From: Prevotella sp. E13-17
Lineage (GTDB): Bacteria; Bacteroidota; Bacteroidia; Bacteroidales; Bacteroidaceae
Reading direction: 5' to 3'
DNA: 64,000 bases
NCBI RefSeq assembly: GCF_022024035.1
Contig: NZ_CP091787.1
Location: 3,318,001 to 3,382,000 of the forward strand
The notes beneath the pieces are model-generated. The model worked only from the letters and a program-made list of their open reading frames with translations, was not told where the DNA came from and made no database searches. The stretch's first letter is position 1. Each line of letters starts with the position of its first letter. Made by a program: the position numbers and the translations under genes. Of the stretch, positions 17,422 through 25,578 are shown piece by piece.

Positions 17422-20097
17422 ATGAATATCAACCGCCTATATAGCCTGTCACACATGCTTCTCATGGCAAGTCTTGTCATCTCGCTGACAAGTTGCAGTG
17501 AGTGGTTAGACGACATCTTCTCTGACAGTTCAGCCGGGCAAGAGGAAGTGCTGTTTACCACCGCCATACCAAATACCACCACGACCCGTTCTGCGAAGTC
17601 CGACTACGAGACGGCCATGGGTGCCTATCAGCCCGTGAACGAAGCCTACGAGTTTACTATTGGCATGTATGCAGCAGATGGCACCCTCATTGGCACCAGC
17701 ATCTATCAGCCTGTCGCCAACGATGCCATCGGAACACTGACCACGAAGAAAAGCGAAACGCCCTTATATTGGCCCAGCACGACGGAGGCTTATGGCTTTA
17801 AAGCAACGGCTGGCACGGAAACACTGTCAGACAACCAGTCGAAGAAGGAAGAATGGCTGGCGCAGGATCGTCTGGAGGGCTTTGGCTACATTCAGAAATG
17901 GGAGGGCGATGAAGACAGTGGCACCCCCATTGATCAACTGGATGCCCTTAACTATCACAGCGCCAAGGAGTGGCGAAAGCTCAACAGCGAAGTGAAATTA
18001 ATGAAAGATGATGATGACTACAAGAAGATACCACTCTATCTGCAGCATCAGCGCTCACTGATCACCATCATCCTGAAAGCCGATGAAGGCGTGAGCAGAA
18101 AGGCGCTAAACTTCAACAATGCCGAAAATGACCTCAGCGCAAAGATCTTCTCTTACGATACCGATGTCTTAGAGATTACGCCACTGGCAGGAGAAGAGTT
18201 TATCGACTATGATGAAGACAAGAACGGGGCTGCCGAGGCACATGTCAGCACCACACGCTATGATGCTATTGTTGAGCCCCACGACTACAGCGAACAGCCG
18301 GCTACCGACCTGATCACCAAGATATCGCTTTCCGGTCAGCACTATTCGTTCTATGCCGGTAATGATTCCGATTTTGAGAACAATAAAGACAGCTATAAAC
18401 TGGAGGCAGGCAAACACCTCATCATCACTGTAACGCTGAGCCGTAACAGTCGCAAGGTGATGATGACAGCTTATATCGAAGACTGGACCGAAGATGTCAC
18501 CAACACCATCTGCGATGACTATGGTAATGCTGGCGACCCGATCATGATTGAGAACCGTCAGGAACTGATCGACTTCCTCAGCAGCGAGTCGCAGAACAAG
18601 CCTGGCAACATTGCCCTTGTCACCAACGATATCAATCTGGAAGACTGGTCAACAGCCTACGACCTGCGTTGCACACTGAACCTGGGCGGTTGCACATTGT
18701 TGAGCAACTACCGTTTCCTGAACGAGATGAACGATGCAGCGAGTCTGCTGAATGGAACGATCCAGATAGGTGCTGTCGTTGATGCTGCGATTGCCACGAC
18801 CAACGGTGGAACCATTGAAGATGTCAAGGTGACTACGAAGAATGGTAGCGACGTCTATGCCACCGTGGCTGGTGCTGTGGTCCAAAACACAGGCACCATC
18901 TCCCGTTGCCGTTCATCCCTGAGGGTGACGGGCACCACCGCAGAGTATGTCGGTGGCATTGCAGCCACATCAACATCGACCGACCGACAGGTAGCCATCA
19001 TCGACGCATGCATGGTGACCAACCGCGTGAGCGGTGGCTCTTATGGCGGTGGTATCGTAGGTCTGGCCAGCGGCAACATCACCAACAACACCTTTGAATA
19101 TGGCATCACACTGTTGCAAGACAAGCAGACCCATAAGAATATCGTTGGTGCGAAGGATGCCGATCACAGCTTCACGGCCGCAAACAACGCATGGCCTACC
19201 ACTGACGAAGACCTTGGCTTAGAGAACACCGCTGGCAACCGCTATGACGGCATCATCGACAGTGGCGACGAACTGAAGGAATCGACCAAATATGCCTATA
19301 ACAGCGTAGGCAAGCGCTATCGTTTGGCACAGGACTTCACCGTGACAGAGACCACAGGTAATGTGACCTACGAACTGGATGGCAACAATAAGCAGATCTC
19401 CACAGAAGCCATGATTTTCAATGCCATCACCGGACAAGTACACGACCTGACCGTCTTCGTATCAAAGAGTCTGGCTACCGTGCCTGACAAAGACAATGCT
19501 CTCGATGCCATTGCCCCCTTAGCCTTTGAGCTTCACGGCGAGAGCGCAACCATCGAACACGTGAAGGTCAAGATGGCCGATGGCACCAAGATACAAGCCT
19601 CCAACCCTGCCGGCATGGTCGTATGGCTTTGGGGTGGAGCCACCATCAACAACTGTGAGACAAAGGTGAACCTCTTTGCCGATGTGGAAACCGACATCAC
19701 ACAGGGGCGTAAGTTTGCCGGCGGACTGGTGTCAACCGTGTCTCAGGGCACCATCACCCAGTGCATCCTGCACTCTGGCAGCACCTTCGCAGGTACCACC
19801 TCGACCATTATCTATTATGGTGGCATCGTCGGTGGCATCGAACTCAAGGAAGGCTCTAATGAAACGCCCGCGCTCACCCTCACCGACTGCACCAGCTTTG
19901 CGACGATGGCTAAGGACTCCCACCACGGTGGAATCCTCGGCAATGCCCTGCAGGCAACCGTGCTGGCCACCAAAGACTGTCAAGGCAACTGGTGGTCGTC
20001 CGACTGTAATGGCGTAGGCACCTACACAGGCTACAGCATCGAGGCTGCCATCGGCAAGCGCAATGCGTTGACTCCTACGGAGGAGAATGAAGAATGA
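17422..20097 (+). CDS. Fimbrillin with C-terminal GLUG/beta-helix-like adhesin region (7)
   Basis: This 891-residue protein starts at ATG 17422, 7 bp after gene 6. Earlier in-frame ATGs lie inside gene 6 and would hide the signal. Lipobox ISLTSC (Cys25) and TTTRSA (Arg56). The fimbrillin module ends near IEDWTEDV (Trp355). The rest contains repeated short Gly-rich turns: GGIAATS, GGIVGLASGNITNN, GGLVSTVSQGTITQC, GGIVGGIE and GGILGNALQ. These are GLUG-like beta-helix repeats of the kind seen in bacterial adhesins. It is therefore a good candidate for a pilus tip adhesin, with the fimbrillin module inserting into the fibre (inference). Confidence 0.8.
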   Translation: MNINRLYSLSHMLLMASLVISLTSCSEWLDDIFSDSSAGQEEVLFTTAIPNTTTTRSAKSDYETAMGAYQPVNEAYEFTIGMYAADGTLIGTSIYQPVANDAIGTLTTKKSETPLYWPSTTEAYGFKATAGTETLSDNQSKKEEWLAQDRLEGFGYIQKWEGDEDSGTPIDQLDALNYHSAKEWRKLNSEVKLMKDDDDYKKIPLYLQHQRSLITIILKADEGVSRKALNFNNAENDLSAKIFSYDTDVLEITPLAGEEFIDYDEDKNGAAEAHVSTTRYDAIVEPHDYSEQPATDLITKISLSGQHYSFYAGNDSDFENNKDSYKLEAGKHLIITVTLSRNSRKVMMTAYIEDWTEDVTNTICDDYGNAGDPIMIENRQELIDFLSSESQNKPGNIALVTNDINLEDWSTAYDLRCTLNLGGCTLLSNYRFLNEMNDAASLLNGTIQIGAVVDAAIATTNGGTIEDVKVTTKNGSDVYATVAGAVVQNTGTISRCRSSLRVTGTTAEYVGGIAATSTSTDRQVAIIDACMVTNRVSGGSYGGGIVGLASGNITNNTFEYGITLLQDKQTHKNIVGAKDADHSFTAANNAWPTTDEDLGLENTAGNRYDGIIDSGDELKESTKYAYNSVGKRYRLAQDFTVTETTGNVTYELDGNNKQISTEAMIFNAITGQVHDLTVFVSKSLATVPDKDNALDAIAPLAFELHGESATIEHVKVKMADGTKIQASNPAGMVVWLWGGATINNCETKVNLFADVETDITQGRKFAGGLVSTVSQGTITQCILHSGSTFAGTTSTIIYYGGIVGGIELKEGSNETPALTLTDCTSFATMAKDSHHGGILGNALQATVLATKDCQGNWWSSDCNGVGTYTGYSIEAAIGKRNALTPTEENEE

Positions 20098-20114
20098 AGA
20101 ATGAAGAATTGAGA

Positions 20115-21848
20115 ATGAAAGCAACCTACATATATATATTGATGGCTCTCGCCATGTTGTCGGCTTGTACGCAAGACGAAGACCTTGCCACCGTCGATGA
20201 CAGCAACATCATCCACGTGGGTGGCGTCAGCACCGAGGGAATGATGACAACCGCAGTGGTGACACGTGCTGCCACATCTGTTCCGGCAGAACAAGAGGAT
20301 TGGTTGGCAGCCATGCTGAAACAAGGCATGGACATAACCTATCTCACCCAGACAGCCCAGCAGAAAGCGCAACTGAAGTTGCTGACCGACGGCGAAGGAA
20401 ACATCCTGAAGTCGGATGGCGGTTTCACCGTATATAGTCTGAATGCCTATAACACCGACCAGGAGCTGACAGCCATCCCCGCCAAATGGCTGAACAACGG
20501 CGTTCACACCTTCCAGGGTGTCTATGTCCCCGAGGGACTGAAGGACCAACAGGGCACCCAAACCCATGAAGACCTGTCGCACTACACCGCCGTGCCACCG
20601 ATGGCCGACATCTCTGCCACTGTGGGTCGCATCACCATTCCGCTGCAGCACCGTCTGGCGCGTGTAGAGGCTTATGTGCTGATAGAACCCGGTATGGGTG
20701 CCACGCTGAAGGGCTATGACACCGAGAATATTCAGAACAACGAAAACGTAGAGAATACCAAATTGCGCTTCTGCAACGTGAAGACATTGGATTACGTCAA
20801 CGCACAGGGGCAGCCCGTGTGGAAGACTGAACGCAAAGCCATCCCCCACTTCATGGGTGAAGAAGAGGTGATTCTCTATAAGAACAAATCAACCGGCGAA
20901 CTGGTCTTCCCGACCGATGAAGGATGGGCCGAGGCCCATGCCGACTATACGGCTAACCGCACCGGCAGTAAGTACACCGCTACAAACTATGGCAAGTGTC
21001 CTTACTACGACCTCATCGTGCGCCCCACCTATACCATGCGTACCGAGGGCTCCAATGTCATGTATGATGAAGCAAACCCCACGGCGGCAGAGTCCAACAA
21101 CATCGACTTTGAACTCACGTTGGACAACGACCTGGAATACGAGAAGTCCTTTTCCTTCGATCTGAATGCCAACGACGAGACGGTGGTCTATTTGCGAGTC
21201 AGTCCCGAGCGCATCGACTATAACAGCGCAGGCTCGCGCCTGTGGAAGGAAAGCAGCTATGATGACCACTACTATGGCGTGAACAACCAGAACGGCAACA
21301 ATCTGTCGGTGGCTGGCTCCAGTTGGCAGCGAGCCTATACCAACAGCACGTTGAACACAGGCGTCACCGACGGTCACCTGTATGATGCCGACAGCGAAGA
21401 TCCTGAAGCGCAGTATGTCTCTGACGAGAAATGGATAGAGATGTTCTTCCAAGCCTGCGAGGGCGGCCTGCACCATGGCGACTACTTCATTCTGAGCCAC
21501 GACATTACCATCCCAGCCTCAGCCATCCCGACAGACTTTGTGTTTACCGGTCATCTCGACGGCATGGACCACACCATCACCATCGAAGGCGACTACCTGT
21601 TGACTGGCCTGAATGGCACCTACACCACCGCCCAGGAGACCGACAAGAACGCTGCCTGGGAGGCCAACGTCCATCTGGAAGGCCATACCTGGGTTCCCAC
21701 CGCAGGCTGGCGCTCCGAAGTAGTCAACACCATCATTGCCGGTGGCCGTCTGTTGAAGCAGGATGCCGTCGTAACGGGCTATGTCAACAATTGTAAAGAC
21801 CTGACGGGCACTGTGACCTACCATCCCGCCACCATTCCAACCTATTAA
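20115..21848 (+). CDS. Fimbrillin-type lipoprotein / adhesin 8
   Basis: This 577-residue protein starts at ATG 20115, giving the compact signal MKATYIYILMALAMLSAC (Cys18). An in-frame ATG at 20094, overlapping the previous stop, adds seven residues encoded by a purine-rich repeat. Acidic tail CTQDED and VVTRAAT (Arg51) follow. The N-terminal half is fimbrillin-like (ITIPLQHRLARVEAYVL). The C-terminal part contains FTGHLDGMDHTITIEG, which resembles the strand before GLUG repeats in the neighbouring adhesins. No fimbrillin-type closing Trp strand is seen. Likely a tip or near-tip subunit. Confidence 0.75.
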   Translation: MKATYIYILMALAMLSACTQDEDLATVDDSNIIHVGGVSTEGMMTTAVVTRAATSVPAEQEDWLAAMLKQGMDITYLTQTAQQKAQLKLLTDGEGNILKSDGGFTVYSLNAYNTDQELTAIPAKWLNNGVHTFQGVYVPEGLKDQQGTQTHEDLSHYTAVPPMADISATVGRITIPLQHRLARVEAYVLIEPGMGATLKGYDTENIQNNENVENTKLRFCNVKTLDYVNAQGQPVWKTERKAIPHFMGEEEVILYKNKSTGELVFPTDEGWAEAHADYTANRTGSKYTATNYGKCPYYDLIVRPTYTMRTEGSNVMYDEANPTAAESNNIDFELTLDNDLEYEKSFSFDLNANDETVVYLRVSPERIDYNSAGSRLWKESSYDDHYYGVNNQNGNNLSVAGSSWQRAYTNSTLNTGVTDGHLYDADSEDPEAQYVSDEKWIEMFFQACEGGLHHGDYFILSHDITIPASAIPTDFVFTGHLDGMDHTITIEGDYLLTGLNGTYTTAQETDKNAAWEANVHLEGHTWVPTAGWRSEVVNTIIAGGRLLKQDAVVTGYVNNCKDLTGTVTYHPATIPTY

Positions 21849-21851
21849 GCG

Positions 21852-24464
21852 ATGAAGATCAACCATATCATATATCTACTGGCAGCATTTCTGGTGGCTG
21901 CCTGTGCCGATGACGATGAGCAACTGCTCACCGAGCAGCAACAGTCAATGATAGGCCATGCTGTCAACTTCAGCACATCGATGGCCGACCCCTTTGTCAC
22001 GCGAACCACCTACCGACACGACGGCTCATTCAACGAGGGCGACCAGATGCGCATCTTCCGTCAGTATGCCGACGCCACTGGCTCATCCTTTCTTTCCGAC
22101 GGCGAAATCTTCCGCACCTACTATCAGAAAGTGAACTATGCCGCAGGCACATCTGTTTCGCTCGATGCCGACTGGCTTCCCATGGCAGGCAAGCTGAAGT
22201 CCGATGCCCTCGGAAGCACTGCCGTCCAGAGTGCAGGCGACTCGCTGACTTGGGAAAACGGAAAGATTGTCCGTTTCCGTGCTTGGGGGCGCAGCAATCT
22301 GGCTGGTGCACTGAATGCCGGTACCAAGGGCAGTTACTATCCCGACTATACCATCTCTGACTGGGTCACCGTGTCGGGTCCCACCAAGAGCATCCCGCTC
22401 ACCATGCGCCATGTCACCTGTCGCATCGGTCTGACTTGCAAAGCCGGCAATGAGTTTGGCAGTGCCACTATCTGCACAGACTGGCAGGACTATAAGCGTC
22501 AGGACAATGCCGACACACAGGCCCATGACGAGGCAGAAAGCAGCAAGACCGACGAACAGGCTCAAGCAGAGCTGGCTCAGGTCATGGCTGTCTATAACAA
22601 AATGTGCATGCCTGCCGGTGTTGACGACCAGACTTTCCTGTTGACCACCATGACTCAGGCACTCTACAACGGCACCACGACCGACTTCAAGAACTTAGAG
22701 AAATACACCGAGGCCGACGGTATCGTGAAGATTGGCACCAAGAGTGCCGAAGCGATTGCCGACGAGGTGCAGCACCCCGTGTTCAATGGCAACGACGGTC
22801 GCTTGTATATGATGTCCATCCCCATGGACATGAGCAGCACCAATGCCGGCCAGGAGCTGGTATTGCCTGCCTGCACCCGTTTCAAGGTGTGGCTCTACGA
22901 TGTGAACGATGGCGACCGCCCGACCACAACGGGGCATACGGGCAGCGAGAGCAACTACCACATCTTTGCCCTCAGCGACATTAAGAATAGCAAGGGAGAA
23001 GCCATCTTTGCCAACGGTCTGACGCTAAAGGCAGGCTATAGCTACCTGTTCAGCGTAGGCTATCACTACGACAAGCTGACCATTACGCCTGCCGATGCCT
23101 TCTCGTGGGACGAGCAGGACCTGGGTACAGACCAAGCTGCTAACGAGGCTGTGGCGCAAGACAACCTCGACTTCAGCTGGTGGACCAGTGCCTATGTCAA
23201 GGCAGCCAAAGAGGCTCTTTCCGGTGGTGACTTCCTGCCTGAGTTCAGCATTGCCAACCAAACGCAGTTCATCACCTTTATCAGGCTCGTCAACGGTACT
23301 GCTGCCCGCAAGATGACGGGACTGACCCGCGGCGAGGTGCGTGGAACAGACGCCGACGGCTTCGACACCTACTGGTGGATCTCTGACAGCGAGACCGACG
23401 AGAACGGACAACCCAAGCAATACACCAAAGAGGAAGCCGAGGCAGAGGGCTATGTCTTCTACCCTCACTTCTATCCGACGGTTTCTACGCAGGTAGCGCA
23501 TGTGATTGAAGACTATGTGAAGGGACCCATGGATTTCTATGACACAGACTTTGGCAACCGTTATAAGGTGAACCTGACACAAGACCTCGACTTCTTCGAC
23601 TGGCTACTGCCCAGCATCGGTGAAGACAGTCAAAAGCCTTTCCGCGGCAACTTCCTCGGACATGGTCATACGCTCAGCAACTTATATATGCAGCATGGCT
23701 ATCTCTTTGACCACGTGATGGATGGTGCCATCAGCAATCTGAAGATTGAGAGCACGCATGCCACCAGTCTGCTCAACAGTGCTGTGGCAAGTGGCACCAC
23801 GGGCTGGGGCTGCTATATTGCAGGCATCTCGATGCTATGCCCCAGCATGGGCAACGCCATCGCCACCAGTCTGAGTGGTGCCAGCTCGGTGGTGGGCTGC
23901 ATCCACGTGGGCAACGCCAGCGGAGCACTGGTAGGCTCGGCCAGCGACCTCACCATGCTGGGTTGCATGGAGGCTGCTGCCGGCATCCCGTCAGGCACTG
24001 GTGCTTTGTTGGGTAGCTATGGCGCTGGAGCCAAGTCAAACTTCTTTGCGCCTCAGTCGAAGAGCAACCTGACGTGGGGGACGTTCATGTGCAACTACTA
24101 TGACACTGAGAAATCGCCCAATACCAATGCGGTGGGCAGCACGGCCGATGCCTACATGCCTCAGCAATACATACGCGGCGGCAAGTCGCACATCCTAAAG
24201 GCTAAGAACGACTACCTGCTTGGTTCTAGCGAAGACTACAGTAAGCTGAATGCCAACATGAAGCTGGAGATCTATGGATTGGCGCCATGGAAGGCGATGA
24301 ACTATGCCATCGCAAAGTACAATGCGTCTAAGCTCGGCAAGGATTATCCCTGTCAGATGCAATACAAGGCATCGGAAGTTGGCTACGCTCACCTTTATCC
24401 TCTGCTGATAAATGGTGCACCTGCCATGGATGGCAGTGCGAATCCTTTGGTGCAGAACAACTGA
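21852..24464 (+). CDS. Large fimbrillin/adhesin-type lipoprotein 9
   Basis: This 870-residue protein starts 3 bp after the previous stop. Signal MKINHIIYLLAAFLVAAC (Cys18), strongly acidic tail CADDDE and VTRTTY (Arg51). The fimbrillin module contains MRHVTCRIGLTC and ends around ADAFSWDEQDLG (Trp419). The C-terminal region holds PFRGNFLGHGHTLSNLYM and Gly/Ser-rich turns such as SGALVGSASDLTMLGC and GALLGSYG, the pattern of GLUG-type beta-helix adhesins. Residues about 220-250 carry a Glu/Ala-rich linker (AHDEAESSKTDEQAQAEL). A surface adhesin role is inferred. Confidence 0.78.
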   Translation: MKINHIIYLLAAFLVAACADDDEQLLTEQQQSMIGHAVNFSTSMADPFVTRTTYRHDGSFNEGDQMRIFRQYADATGSSFLSDGEIFRTYYQKVNYAAGTSVSLDADWLPMAGKLKSDALGSTAVQSAGDSLTWENGKIVRFRAWGRSNLAGALNAGTKGSYYPDYTISDWVTVSGPTKSIPLTMRHVTCRIGLTCKAGNEFGSATICTDWQDYKRQDNADTQAHDEAESSKTDEQAQAELAQVMAVYNKMCMPAGVDDQTFLLTTMTQALYNGTTTDFKNLEKYTEADGIVKIGTKSAEAIADEVQHPVFNGNDGRLYMMSIPMDMSSTNAGQELVLPACTRFKVWLYDVNDGDRPTTTGHTGSESNYHIFALSDIKNSKGEAIFANGLTLKAGYSYLFSVGYHYDKLTITPADAFSWDEQDLGTDQAANEAVAQDNLDFSWWTSAYVKAAKEALSGGDFLPEFSIANQTQFITFIRLVNGTAARKMTGLTRGEVRGTDADGFDTYWWISDSETDENGQPKQYTKEEAEAEGYVFYPHFYPTVSTQVAHVIEDYVKGPMDFYDTDFGNRYKVNLTQDLDFFDWLLPSIGEDSQKPFRGNFLGHGHTLSNLYMQHGYLFDHVMDGAISNLKIESTHATSLLNSAVASGTTGWGCYIAGISMLCPSMGNAIATSLSGASSVVGCIHVGNASGALVGSASDLTMLGCMEAAAGIPSGTGALLGSYGAGAKSNFFAPQSKSNLTWGTFMCNYYDTEKSPNTNAVGSTADAYMPQQYIRGGKSHILKAKNDYLLGSSEDYSKLNANMKLEIYGLAPWKAMNYAIAKYNASKLGKDYPCQMQYKASEVGYAHLYPLLINGAPAMDGSANPLVQNN

Positions 24465-24500
24465 TGAAGTGAGAAGTGAGAGGTGAGAAGTGTAATTAGA
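24464..24500 (+). repeat. Purine-rich GAGAAGTG-type repeat stretch (second)
   Basis: The stretch contains GAGAAGTGAGAGGTGAGAA, identical to the word at 16134, followed like that copy by a TAATTA segment. It fills the gap between genes 9 and 10 of the fimbrial cluster. Confidence 0.65.
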
Positions 24501-24519
24501 TTATGAGATATTGAAGGTT

Positions 24520-25578
24520 ATGATGGAAATATATAAAAGACTTCGTTTCTTCATTTCTTCGTGTTCAGTCATGCTTTTGATGGCTGGCTGCACGGCTGAA
24601 GAGGGTGCGGAGGATGCGCTGCAGGGATCCCTGACGATTACAACGGCTGTTGAGAACTTCGAGGGCGAGACGATGACTCGCACTAACTTTGCGGGTGATG
24701 CCTTTGAAAATGGCGATAAGATCAAACTGAAGGTGATCTGCCCTTTCTCTGCACACACTGAGTTTGGCGAGACGACCTATGGCAATAGCTTCGATGCTTT
24801 CTGGTTGTTGAAATGGGACGCCGACAAGTGGAGCACTCTGACCGCCAAAGATGGCTACGACATCAATGGCGACTACAGTCCATCGGCTTCGCCCGACATC
24901 TACGCTCGCTATGAGGCGCAACAGACACCCTATGTCTATACAGCACAGACCTGGAGCGAGGAACAGATCTTTATTGCCGGTAGCGGCACGCGTGTAGAAC
25001 AGTACAGCAACGTGTTTCATGCCAACCAGACGAAAGCTGCCGACTATAAGGCCTGCGACTTGATGTGGGCACAGACCATCCAGCAGACTGGTGCCTACAA
25101 TGTGCACCTGAGCTTCAGGCATGTGATGGCTGCCCTGCTGGTCAACATCGATGCCGATGCCAGCCTCAACATCTCCGATGATGCGGTGCTCACCCTCGAA
25201 GACATGCCCGACATTGACCAATGCGAGGTGATCGTTGGCGACTACTATGCCGCCCAGAGCAAGGTGAACTCCAACAACTATGGCTATAAGAGCAAGCACA
25301 CCTGCGAGGTGGCAGACAATGGCAAGGTGATTGGTGTGGCTGTGGTGGACGACAGTCAGGCTAAAGCCTATACCAAGTCGTTGGACAACATCGGGCAGAC
25401 AACCACCTATACGGCCTATCATGCGGGCAGCAAGACCTACCGACTGATTGTTCCTCCCTGCACGCTGACCAACAAAGCCACCTTCTGGCTGCGCGACGGC
25501 GAGAAACGCTATAGCATGCAACTGAGCCAGACCACGTTCGAGGGTGGCAAGCTCTATCACGTAACAATGAAACTATGA
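24520..25578 (+). CDS. Fimbrillin-type lipoprotein 10 (short)
   Basis: This 352-residue protein starts at the ATG pair 24520/24523. The TTG at 24511 is less likely. Lipobox MLLMAGC (Cys24), CTAEEG tail and MTRTNF (Arg54). It has the fimbrillin core signature LSFRHVMAALLVNI and ends with FEGGKLYHVTMKL, without the Trp-containing closing strand. It lacks GLUG-like repeats. The stop overlaps the next start (ATGA), so the two genes are probably translationally coupled. Possibly an adaptor subunit for the adhesin encoded downstream. Confidence 0.75.
   Translation: MMEIYKRLRFFISSCSVMLLMAGCTAEEGAEDALQGSLTITTAVENFEGETMTRTNFAGDAFENGDKIKLKVICPFSAHTEFGETTYGNSFDAFWLLKWDADKWSTLTAKDGYDINGDYSPSASPDIYARYEAQQTPYVYTAQTWSEEQIFIAGSGTRVEQYSNVFHANQTKAADYKACDLMWAQTIQQTGAYNVHLSFRHVMAALLVNIDADASLNISDDAVLTLEDMPDIDQCEVIVGDYYAAQSKVNSNNYGYKSKHTCEVADNGKVIGVAVVDDSQAKAYTKSLDNIGQTTTYTAYHAGSKTYRLIVPPCTLTNKATFWLRDGEKRYSMQLSQTTFEGGKLYHVTMKL

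Noticed and set aside
24511..24519. TTG start for fimbrillin gene 10
   Set aside because: Two in-frame ATGs follow within 12 bp and give a complete lipoprotein signal.
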